Origin: Gnetum montanum
Lineage: Eukaryota; Streptophyta; Gnetopsida; Gnetales; Gnetaceae
Assembly (NCBI GenBank): GCA_015680685.1
Contig: MNCI01008972.1
Location: 21,310-85,309 of the forward strand
DNA: 64,000 bases
Direction: 5' to 3'
In this document: positions 42,296 to 52,723 of the stretch, piece after piece
How positions within the stretch are numbered: the first letter of the stretch is position 1
Layout of the letters: the number at the start of each line of letters is the position of its first letter
Translations under genes and position numbers: made by a program
The notes under the pieces: generated by a model
What the model saw: only the letters and a program-made list of their open reading frames with translations
What the model was told of the DNA's origin: nothing
The model's database searches: none

Positions 42296-44361
42296 TACCC
42301 CCATGACTGAATGAAAACTCATCCTTGAGTGAAGAAGAGGAGGAACAAGTTCTTTACAACATAACATATTGGGTAGGTATAAAATTATTAACTGTCATGA
42401 CAAATTAACTCAAATGAAATAGACATACAAACTCTAAATGCCCAAGTGTACAGAATTACAATTTTTACAACATTGGGTGTTCATGAGAAGAGGAGTGAAC
42501 ACCTCAGAGAATATCGACATCCAACACCTCTTAGCAATAGGAGAATGAGAGAGAGAAGACATCCTTTGATCATAAATGGTCCTCATTGTGTGGTACTACT
42601 GCATCATCGTTGGTGAAGATAGTCTTGCTTCCAGTCCATGCTTCCCCACTGCAATCACAACAGGATCATGAATTAGTATGTAATGTGTAATACATAATGA
42701 TTAAATGCCTTGTCTCATCGGTGGTTACACTAGCTAAGTTGTGATTGCGGTAGCTTGGTTTCTTTAAGTAGTGTTAGCAGGAAGGTTGATAGATAAGGTT
42801 AATTAAATTAAGCGGTCCATCAAATTCGAAAAAATTCAATACAAGGAAATATTTGAAGAGGGTATAAGAACTCATAACAATGAAAAGAAGAATTCACTAA
42901 AAATGGTTGTGAAAATGTGTACAATTGGATGTCATTGATGGGGTAAACAGAAAGAATTTGATTGTAAAAATGTCTAAGGGTAAAGAACTTAACTAACCCA
43001 ACCAAAAGATATACAAGTGGGTCCTCCCCAAAGCAAGCATAAGCCTTTTATGCCCTTGCATAACTTCAAACCAAAGAGTTCGTGGGCTCTGTGGATGATT
43101 AATGGTTACAGAACGTTAAGTATAAAAAAACTCAGAAGTAACTAACTAAGAACTCCAACACATCAAGCTAGGACATTAAATCAAAACATGAAACCGACAG
43201 TGAGGTGAAACATGGAAAGCATAGATGGATGAAAGGGAGAGTGGAATGGAGTTCCTAATTATGGTCACATGAAGTCCCTTGTGGATTTTGCAGTTAAATG
43301 ACTTGATAGGATCCATCCTTAGTCCAAATCAAAACCAGCCACTTTTAGTGATTTCGCATCGACATTCTAAGACCAATCCATCCCCTATGATACCAGAGCG
43401 CTCCCACAAAGCAACCACCATTCTAAATTCGAAAAGAGGTAGGAAGTGAGGAAGGGCCTTAGTTAGAGGAGACGAGTCCCATAACTAGTGCTTATAGCCC
43501 ATTTATTCTGTCTAAGGGATGGGCTTTAAATTTCCATTATGTTGTGTGTGTGTGTGTTTTTTTTTCGGGAACCACACCATGCAAAGACACATGCATTTAT
43601 TTTGTCCAAGAAGTGTGCTTTGAATCCTCATCTTTTTTTTTCTTAATGAAAACCACACCATGCAAGGATGTATGCATTTATTTTNNNNNNNNNNNNNNNN
43701 NNNNNNNNNNNNNNNNNAACCACACCATGTAAGGGCTTATTCAACTTCCTTTATTGGTTGGCATAGAATGGTAAAAAATTAATGGAAAAACTCATGCACC
43801 CAGAAAAATAGAAAAGTACAAAGAATACTGAATCCCCTTAAAGCCACACCCTATTCAAACCTTTGAATCCTTTCTAATTATAAAAACTACCAAAGTCATA
43901 AATTTATTCAATTTTTATTAGTGAAAAAAGGACTACACCTTTCCAAAATAAGGAAAACCATAAAATATGTGGATGGGTGGATGTTGTGGACTCATTGCCT
44001 GTTACATGAAAAAAAAATCATGTCCTAATTATCCGTAATGAAATTTAAAGCCAAACACCAACAATTAAATAACAAAAATAGTACATACCACCATCAAGTA
44101 ACGCATTACCAATGTACCTAGCACTTATTAACAAAAAGTTAGAAAATCATGCCCAATAAAAGAAAATATAGGAAAAAGTGTAAATTATTCAAGAAATATC
44201 AAATGTACTAACAATGGTGTAAAATAAAAAATTAGAAAATATTAATAACATAAAAATAAAAGAAAAAAGATATAAAACAAAGAACATGTAAAACAAAAAG
44301 TTGTAAAATGAAAAATGTGTAAAACAAAAAAGTTGAAAAAACTCAGGAGTTACTTGAATGG
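42296..44361 (-). mobile_element. Athila-like 3' untranslated region
   Basis: It runs parallel to 390-2000. No gene is seen. It includes a gap of 33 N at 43685-43717 inside the 'accacaccatgcaa' tandem repeat. Confidence 0.65.
43685..43717. other. Assembly gap, 33 N
   Basis: The gap falls inside a short tandem repeat, a common place for assembly breaks. Confidence 0.95.
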
Positions 44362-45178
44362 CTAGCATGGTTGGCCATCTTCCCCACGACTACGTTGAAA
44401 GGAGGAGATCCGAAATATGGAGCATGGTTGTCCATTGGATGAGATGCTTGTTGTGTTAGCTGGTGTATGCTCATGGAAAGGTTTAATTTGTTGAATGTTA
44501 ACCAACTGTTTCTTGTTTGGACTCCCAGGTTTATAAATCATCATGGCCCTTAAAGAAAAAGTTTCATAAATGATATAAGATCCTTTCCACAACGTTTGGA
44601 ACTTTGTTCGTTGAGGTACATGTGTGGGCTTCTAGTAGAGAACCTTATCTCCTAGTTGAAATTTAACTTTTCTAATTTTTAGGTCATGATGCTTTTTATT
44701 ATAAGCCTTGTGCAACTCATTAGATGATAAGGCCATTAATTGATTTTCATCTAGCAAGTTGAGATTCATTAGTCTTTCATTTTGGACTAGACTTAAGTCA
44801 AGGTCAAGGTCATAAGCTGTTGAAAGTGTACACAAAGTTCAAATTGAATAGGAAGTGTTGGTCATTTGCCATACACAAGCTCATAGGGAGAGTAGCCAAT
44901 AGGAAGTTTCCAAGTTGAGCGGTAGGCCCAAAGGGCATCGTTGAGTTTTGTGCTCCAATCCTTCCTATACTTGCTAATAGTTCTTGTTAGTATTCTTGTG
45001 ATTTTACTATTCGTAACCTCAACTTGACTATTAGCTTGGGGATGGTAAGGTGTTGTGAGTTTGTGTTCAACCCCTAAGCATTGCATAAGCTTTCGAAAAG
45101 TAATGCTTGTAAAATGAGTTCCATTGTCAGAAATTAATGCACATGGCACACCAAACCTGTTTACAACATTTTGTTGTA
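44362..45178 (-). pseudogene. Athila-like integrase C-terminal half
   Basis: Minus-strand frames carry 'NRFGVPCALISDNGTHFTSI' (second catalytic Asp in S-D-N-G), 'TTPYHPQANSQVEVTN' (catalytic Glu) and 'LNDALWAYRSTWKLPIGYSP' with 'YELVYGK' (45172-44862). Then 44835-44632 has 'ELHKAYNKKHHDLKIRKV' and 'FQLGDKVLY'. Together they are the core and tail of a plant Ty3/gypsy integrase. The N-terminal half is missing: at 45179 the LTR of another element begins. Frame changes and a stop near 44840 break it. Confidence 0.85.
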
Positions 45179-45975
45179 TGATGGGAAGCGATATCACGTG
45201 GGTCGCGATATCGCTTACACAATATCGCAGTACACCGTCAAATCTATAAATAAGAGGTGGCTCTCCCTTGTTTCTCATCCTAGGCTTAGACCATAGTGAA
45301 ACTCTGGCAGTTTGATCCCTCCAGAGATAGAATATTTTCCATGTGCCCGCAGTAGGAGCTCCAAAGTGAACGGATCTTTATTCGAGCAAATATTGTACCT
45401 GAACACATGTTTGTGTATGGAAATAAAGACGAACTTCTTAGATAAACCTTGCAATGCATGGAATTGGCTAAATAGGATTTTATTTACTGTTATTTATTGT
45501 TTATCATTTAATCACTTTATTAGTCATTAAATCTCTCTCAACCCTTCTCTCCTAGTTAAGTGCCTTAGTACAACCACTTCGAGCACATGCGTTACGCTTG
45601 GTGATCCCAGCCACAACTAGCTTTTGGTAACCAAGGTTGCATTGGTTCAGGGTGTGAACGGTAAGTGGGAACGGATGCTGATGCTAGGTTAGTTAAGGCT
45701 TAGTTAGTTAGTTAGTTAAATTTAGTCAATTAGTCTCTTCACCCTTCACCTTATCAGCATAGAAGATATTACCGAAAAGACATAAAAATCATATACCTCA
45801 AACTTACTTAACCATACAACCATGACAAATACAAGTAAGTCTGGGAAGACAATGAATAATTAACCTTAAGTGTTACATACGGCATGTAGGCACTTAGTCT
45901 GCGGAGTTCAACCAGATCGCGCGTGCTACGCTCGTATTCGTATGGTTGAGTGTAGGGGTATCTCGCCACTCATCA
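45179..45975 (+). repeat. Athila-like 5' LTR, plus strand
   Basis: TGATGGGAAGCG starts it and GCCACTCATCA ends it (797 bases), with the primer site directly after. TATAAATA at 45245-45252 is the likely promoter. Before TATA are 'gcgatatcacgtgggtcgcg' elements including CACGTG. It is inserted into the integrase remnant on its left. Confidence 0.85.
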
Positions 45976-45995
45976 TTGGCGCCGTTGCTGGGGAC
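45976..45995 (+). other. Primer binding site, tRNA-Asp
   Basis: TTGGCGCCGTTGCTGGGGAC directly follows the LTR and matches the complement of the tRNA-Asp 3' end with one mismatch. It is the best-preserved primer site in the window. Confidence 0.9.
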
Positions 45996-46118
45996 TAAGT
46001 GTTTGTGCGCTAAGTAGAACATAGGAAATCACTCACATCATTGGGAGCTTAAACAAACCCTTAGGGTTAATTAAACGAAAATTTATATAATGGTTAATTA
46101 GCACACCGAATAATAAGC

Positions 46119-47080
46119 ATGTCTTCTTCTTCGAACAAAAGCAATTCACCACCTAGGGATCATACACGAAACAATCGGTAGTCTAAAACAACCAAAATCC
46201 GCCAGTTCCTCAGCAATATAGGGTGGTATATACTCATCCCGATGAGTTTATACCTAATTTTACTTTTATCCTCCATTAGGATGAACAGATGCGGTGGAGA
46301 GATTTGCAAGGTAACATAGTGTTACCTCCAGATCGGGCAGTTCCTAATATGCTTATCCATGCTCTTGCACAGATAGGCATGACACAGCTCTATGTTGAAT
46401 ACGTTATAGGCAATTTTGACACAAGGGATTATCATCCCACAGAAGCACAATGTCTAAGGGACTCAAGGCAAGAGAGCCACCATACATTGTTGAAGGGCAA
46501 AGGGGTCTTGCACATCATAAGTGAAATTGAAGACGGTGAATAACTTATAACGGGTTCTCCATCAAATGATGTTCCCCCTCCTAACGATAGTGAGGAGGTG
46601 GGGTATCAGAACCTATGCTTCACGATATACAACCCTGGTTCTGATCCCCGTGAACGCCAACTATTCACTGAGGGAACAACAACACATGACAAGGATGGGC
46701 ATTCTGATCGTCATCATGATTGGGGCCGAAGCCACAGAAGAGAAGGTAAGAAACATCGTCATGGCAATGGTTCTCCTTCTTCTTCCCCTTCTTCACATCA
46801 TTCACCCTCTCCTTCCACATCAGGGTGCAGTCATAAAGAGCATAATGGTGAGGATAGAGGTACACAAAATGAGAGACCTCGATGAGAGAGTCGCGAGAGA
46901 GGACAAGGACATGAATGAAGGGAAAGTAGGGAACAACGTAGACATCATAGACATCATGAAAGAGATGGTCATGACGAACCCCTACTTGCCACTCGAAGTA
47001 TGCTAGATATCATGGAGGTGGTGAGAATACCAACAAGGCATCAAAAAGATAGTTGGATCAAGAGATTAGATGGAAAGATC
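46119..47080 (+). pseudogene. Athila-like gag, plus strand, truncated
   Basis: The ATG at 46119 opens 'MSSSSNKSNSPPRDHTRNN', soon broken by a TAG. The open piece 46289-46543 has 'MRWRDLQGNIVLPPDRAVPN', matching the minus-strand gag at 48440-48380. Next comes a Ser/His-rich segment (46660-46880) and 'VVRIPTRHQKDSW' near 47020. The copy stops at about 47080, where the opposing minus-strand gag begins. The protein would package element RNA; this copy is dead. Confidence 0.7.
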
Positions 47081-48571
47081 ATGGTTGTACTTCTCTACCC
47101 TTTCTCTTTTTCTAAGTTTTCCCTCCTCTTTAGTGATCTACTCTATTAACCTTTGTACCTAATAGGGAGTTAGTTCTGATAATTTCCCTTGGGCATAGAT
47201 ACCAAGGATTTTCCTTGTTTCATTACAAAGCTCATCTACAATGTGGTGGAGTTGAGCTAATTAAGAAAAGCCATGGCCAAGGAATTTGTGCATCAAGGCA
47301 TAGTATTGGCCAATGGTGGCATCCAAGGGTTTGTGTGCTCCTTGTTTTCACCCTTGAATTTGCTTTCTTAAGTTAGACACCTGAGAGTACGTTTGATATT
47401 TATCATTGAACGTCTCAAGCATGATACTCCATCATCTGATAGATTTCAGTTCTAAGGATTGGTACCAATTCTTTGCTTCTTTGATGAGCATCCTGGGAAA
47501 TAACTTTAATTTATGCCATTCATTCTCTATGTTTTACAAGGCATGTGCATCTTGGAAAGCTTGAAGATGATTCTGCGGATCAGAGTTATATCCTCCTTCA
47601 AATCAAGGAATATTGTTCATGTATAACCGTTTGATTCGACTGTCTCTCACATGCCTTATTGAAATTCTGACTACCTCTGCGATGTTAAGCATACTTTGGG
47701 TAGTAAATAGAGGCTCATCAAGGCCTTGATCATGGTGCCTACAATGCCCTCTACTACCCCTTCGTTCATGACGATGTACTTCTCTTGAATGTCTACATTA
47801 TTGATCTTGCCTGTCTTGGTGGTCCCTTTGGTTATTGTGGTCCCGTAGGTCATTGTGCTCATTTTAATCACCTCCATCATGATCTCACCTTTTGTGGTTA
47901 CGATCAGAGCCAGAAGAAGAAGATGATGATGAAAGGGAAGAGGAAAGACAACCAACACCATCACAGTGCCTACTACTACCTCTTTAGTGATCATGACCAT
48001 GATCACAATCATACTTTTTACCTACATCCCTATCTTGACTTGCCTCTCTAGATCCTACTTTGTTGTTGGATCCCTTGTTACCAAAATCAAGATTGTGAAC
48101 TGTGGAGTGTAGATTCTAGTTTTGACCTTCATCATTGAAGTTAAAGAGAGAAGCATGATTGAGTGGAAGATCCCCACTAGCTTGTTGGTACAACAAGAAT
48201 GAAGAATCATTAAGTCCTTTCCCCTTCAAAAGTTCATAGCACTACTCTAGCTGCTGATCTTACAGGTGTTGTACTTCGATGGGCTGATAATCTCTAGCAT
48301 CGACATCTTCCACAATATATTCCCCATGGTAGTCTTGAAGACCACATCGTGCAAGAATTTGGTAGAGAATCATAGGAATAGCATAATCAGGTGGCAACAC
48401 AATGTTGCCCTCCATGTCACGCCACCGCAATTGTTCATCCTGGTGTAAGATGAAGGTGAAGTTCGACACATACTCATCAAGATGAGTATATGTGATTCGA
48501 TATTGTTGAGGCTTTGATGGACAAGTGTTATTAGGCTTAGGCGAAGAAGCGCTCCTGTGAGAAGAAGACAT
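47081..48571 (-). pseudogene. Athila-like gag, minus strand
   Basis: The ATG at 48571 opens a 103-residue frame with 'TYTHLDEYVSNFTFILHQDE' and 'LRWRDMEGNIVLPPDYAIP'. A low-complexity part follows. Then 47660-47110 reads, across stops, 'VRHVRDSRIKRLYMNN'-type and 'DPQNHLQAF' segments and the 'ETFNDKYQTYSQVSNLRKQI' region seen at 3560-3590. It ends at about 47081-47110, face to face with the plus-strand gag. No pol is present. Confidence 0.7.
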
Positions 48572-48731
48572 TGTCGATTAGCAAAACAAAAATCACAGTG
48601 TGCTCTGAGAATTTGATATAGTAATTATAACACAAGATATGACTCTCAGGTTTGTTCCAACAATTTAAATACTTTTACTAGATCATAGATAGTGCACAAA
48701 ATAACAAAAAGGTCTCTAACAACGATGCCAA

Positions 48732-49574
48732 TGATGAGCGACAAGGTACCCCTATGCCCAACCATACGAATCACTAAGGCGTTACGCACGATCCAATCAA
48801 ATTCCATGGACCTATAATTATCTGATACACTAGTTCCTCTAGGAAGTGAAATGGCATTGAGAATGTTCATTGTTTTCCCAACTACACTTGTGAGGCTCAA
48901 GGGTATGCTTTAAGTGTAATTGAGGTATATAAATTTTTATCGTTAATGTTTTATGGATGTAATCACCTACAACAAGAATAAAGGGTAGAGTAGATTGAAA
49001 CTAATGCCTATTGCCTATCTAGCCTAACACAAGTAATTGCCCCACTTTCCTGAACACATATAGCACTGTTGGGCTACCAAACGTTAAGCATTGCTGGGTT
49101 ATCAAGTACTATATGAATACTTGAAGTGGTCATGCTCATGTTCATTAATTGCTGAAAATATATTGCTTCATGAAATGCATTAAAGTAAAGAGCAAGAAAG
49201 TAAAATGAAATAAAGAAAATATTAAGCTATTCTCAGTGCTGCAAGGATTGCCAAAAGAGTTTGTTTTATTCCCATCACACTACTGCACTTAGGTACATTA
49301 GTGTTCGAACAAAAAATTGTACACACTTTAGACTCCTTCTGCGGGCACTCAGAAAATATTCTAACTCTAGGGAGAAGAAACATCAGAAGCTTCGCTACCT
49401 TGCTTGAAAATTGAAAACTGACTAATGAATTACTTCCATAAACTGGAGCCTAGGTGCGGTATTTATATTTATAGACTCAGGGTATATACCCCGACGTCGA
49501 ACGTCCGACATCAAATCCAGCCCTGACATCATCGTGTACACTACATCATGACTAACACAAATGGTGATTCATCA
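48732..49574 (-). repeat. Athila-like 5' LTR, minus strand
   Basis: It begins TGATGAGCGACAAGG and ends GTGATTCATCA (843 bases). A degenerate primer site (TTGGCATCGTTG on the minus strand) abuts its left edge at 48731. Confidence 0.8.
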
Positions 49575-49771
49575 ATGATGTTTGTATTCAACAATAACTT
49601 GTATAGGTGCTTCAACTAAAATTTGCTCCAAATTCTTAAAACAATGTTCAAAGCTCCATTATTATTGCATGATCTCCTTATATTTATCTTTGATTTTTTA
49701 TGTTAATCTATTTTTGATGGTGTTCTTCATTGTAGTCCACGTTAAAACAAGCTTAAACAAGTGTTACTATT

Positions 49772-51361
49772 TGATGAAGTGTCATTTAGTCAATGTGTCA
49801 ACTGGGCCGCGTATACATGGCTGCGTCGACGTGGGCCTGTCGACACAACGCCCAACCCCGATATATACCCCGCCGCACTTCTTCATTTTTCATCATTTGG
49901 AGTCCAAATTGAGGGGAGTTTTTGTTGTTTTTGCCTAGTTTGTCAATTTAAACAAACTCCTTCTGGCAGTGCCTTGCCCTTGGGAAGTTCCAGTTCCAGC
50001 ACACATTAGAGAAGCTGCCTAGACCGTGAACGACCCCAGAAGCAAAGAAGAAAAAATGAGGGCTCTCTTGGAGGTTTTCCGGCTACCTCCAGAAGTTGCA
50101 GCTGCTGCAGGACTACTAACATCCGTGCCGCCACCAATGCATGGGCCAAAGACTGGAGAAGGTCCGTCAGAACCACTGCCCCCAGGGACGGTGTGATCTT
50201 CTCTAGCAATTTTGTGCATCATCCTACATAGCAGAGGCTCCAGGACTAGTGAGGTGTTCAATTTTGTCTCTAAACACTACCATTTTTGTAATTTTTTCTC
50301 CTTTGTAACTCGGGCACTTGGTTAAATTTATGTTGAGTCATGTGTGTGTCATGTATGTGTTTAAGTTTTGTGTGTTGTAAATAAGAATCCATACCTTCCA
50401 AATTGTAAAGTAACTCGAGGATGAGTTTTTGCTCAATAGTGGGGGTATGATGAAGTGTCATTTAGTTAATGCGTCGACTAGGCCGCGTATACGGGGCCGT
50501 ATATACGCGTCCACGTCGACATGGGCCCATCGACGTAGCCACCCTGCGTCGACATGGCCCCGTTTACGCAGCCACCTTTCCCAGCCTATAAATAAGAGGG
50601 CCTTCCGCCTCATTTAAGCATCTTTTTGAGTAGTTGTGGCGAAGCTCTTGCAATTTGTTCTTGCTAGAGATAAAATATTTTCCAAGTGCCCGTAGCAGGT
50701 CTAAGAAAAGTCATTGGTTCTTTATTCCAGCGTTGATGTATTTGAGCCCATTGGCATGATGGCAATAAAGACGAACTATTCAAGCAATCCTTGCAGCATT
50801 TGGACTTAGTTATCTTATGCAATTAATAGTTTAATATGTTTATGCGTTATTAGTTACTTGTTAATTACTTATGTTCTTGTTATTATAATTTCAATCGTTA
50901 TTGTTCATTCGTAATTCGTTAAAGCCATAAGTACGACCATCTCGAACGTAACCCAAACACTTGGTAAGCCCAGTGACGCTGAACGTTTAGTAACCCAGAA
51001 GTGTTAGGAGATGCTCAAAACGTGCTCGGAAGATGGGACCAGATACTTATGCTAGGAGAAGTTAAGATTTAGATTAAGATAATTTTAGATTAATTAATAT
51101 TCTATCCTTATTTTCCAAGATAATTAGTTGCCGAAAAGATAATTAAAAAGATATAAAAATCATTAATCTTAATCTCACTTAACCAACGTAAACAGAACTT
51201 CACAAGTGAGATTAGGATGACAACGACCATTCTAACCCAAGGTTTCACTGGTTAGAAGTCTGGTGTATGTTAAATGCTTACAGTCTGCAGATTTCGACAG
51301 AGTTGCGCGTGAACGCTCGTGATTCGTATGGTTGGGCGTAGGGATACCTAGCCACTCATCA
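49772..51361 (+). mobile_element. Deleted copy of non-autonomous element with intact target duplication
   Basis: CTATT occurs immediately before (49767-49771) and after (51362-51366), a perfect 5-base target-site duplication. Inside are a 5' LTR start (TGATGAAGTG, about 49772-49890), a direct jump into leader or coding sequence, the last ~400 bases of the coiled-coil ORF (about 49930-50250, frame broken), 3' UTR, a polypurine tract and a full 3' LTR. Most of the interior is missing. Because the target duplication is intact, the deletion either came before insertion or happened wholly inside the element. Confidence 0.85.
50448..51361 (+). repeat. 3' LTR of the deleted copy
   Basis: TGATGAAGTGTCA ... 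GCCACTCATCA, 914 bases. TATAAATA at 50587-50594. It is parallel to 28338-29189. The region before TATA carries GC-rich 'gcgtcgac' and 'cgtatacg' elements, more of them than in the copy at 28338. Confidence 0.85.
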
Positions 51362-51366
51362 CTATT

Positions 51367-52560
51367 GGACAAGAAAAAAAAGATACGTTATTGCTTGAAT
51401 TGAAATAGTTTGAAAAAGAAAAAACATAAGATCATTCGTCTATGCATGCTACTGCAAGTAAGAATTCAATATTAAATCTCATTTTAAATTAGCTAGACTT
51501 TTTGCTTTGTTTCTCTTGGCATCAAAGAAATCATTGATTCCAAGCTTGCAAGATGAAACTAGAAAGTTGTCAATCTGAAGTTTGCAAGATTTCTCCTTTC
51601 CTTTCCTTCAAGGATGATACAACCATAAGCGAGAATCGAGAAGCAAATTAGGAATGTAAAATGTGGAGTCATTATTGGATGATCGTGGGCCCTTCCATTC
51701 TTTATTTTAAAGTGCTCTTCTTAAATCATTTCTTAATTGATTGAATGTTTTATTAATTGTGTTAGAAATTGAAATAATTAAAACATAGATATACCCTAAG
51801 ATTTATAAAAGTTTATAATTTAGTGTTACCTAGTGACCTGGGGCTAACAAGCCAAAACACATACCACTAGGATAACATCTCATTGTTAGATTAGGTTCTA
51901 GAGTGATAGTATGGTCCTCGTTTCCTAAGTGAAAGACCTGGCTTTTAAGTGTAGGCATGACCACCATGAGAANGGAGTGATAGTAAGGTCCTCGTTTCCC
52001 AAGTGAAAGACCTGGCTTTTAAGTGTAGGCATGACCACCATGAGAATTTCCCCCTTCACTTAATGGAATAAGCATTGTGAATGCAAGTACCTATACAATA
52101 ATAATAATGAAAATGATGAAATTGAATAGCAATTTAATTGCATGCATCACGTCATCTTGTGGCGTCATCGTTAAAAAGCTTTGCGTCATTTCAGGTTCAA
52201 AGTCCTTGGAGAATTTAGAGAGTACAGATAACGACTACTAGTGTTACCGCTAGCCAATTACCAACCATTAGTTTCTTTGAAATTTTGAACAATATACTTG
52301 TTATTTTAAAATGACGACGTTGCAAAAGGATAGTGAACGCCGACGTCTTTGAATTATGAACATGGAAACGTGGAACCAAGCCTCGAAAGGATGCATCAAA
52401 AGAATTTGTTGCATGAAAGCGTGGAATCGACACGAACGTGTCGTGAAGTTTTCGTCAGATTCGCGAATAGGAAGGCACGTTTGAAACTTTTGAAGCCACT
52501 TATCTGAATCTTGCAAACGCGTCCATATTAAAGTGGGTCACAACTCACAAAGAATTGTTT
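51367..52560. other. Flank of kinase gene; 74-bp duplication at a lone N
   Basis: No gene is seen. 51900-51972 and 51974-52047 are near-identical direct copies ('gaaagacctggcttttaagt' block) joined by one N at 51973, probably an unmerged overlap. The AT-rich remainder has no homology that I recognise. Confidence 0.6.
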
Positions 52561-52723
52561 TGACAATTTCTATTGTTCTGTCGGCCTCCGCGCACGAAGT
52601 TTCCCAACCGAGCTTTTGAAGTTTGAACAAGACAAAACTGCAAGCAACATTGAACAGGGTAATGCGAGCCGGGCAACTGGGATTTCCTTCTTTAAAAGAG
52701 AGGAGAACATCGAGTATAACAGA

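Noticed and set aside
46566-47006. 146-residue frame as a separate protein
   Set aside because: It overlaps the Ser/His-rich gag region in another frame. The frame matching the related gag is 46598-46885 and its neighbours.
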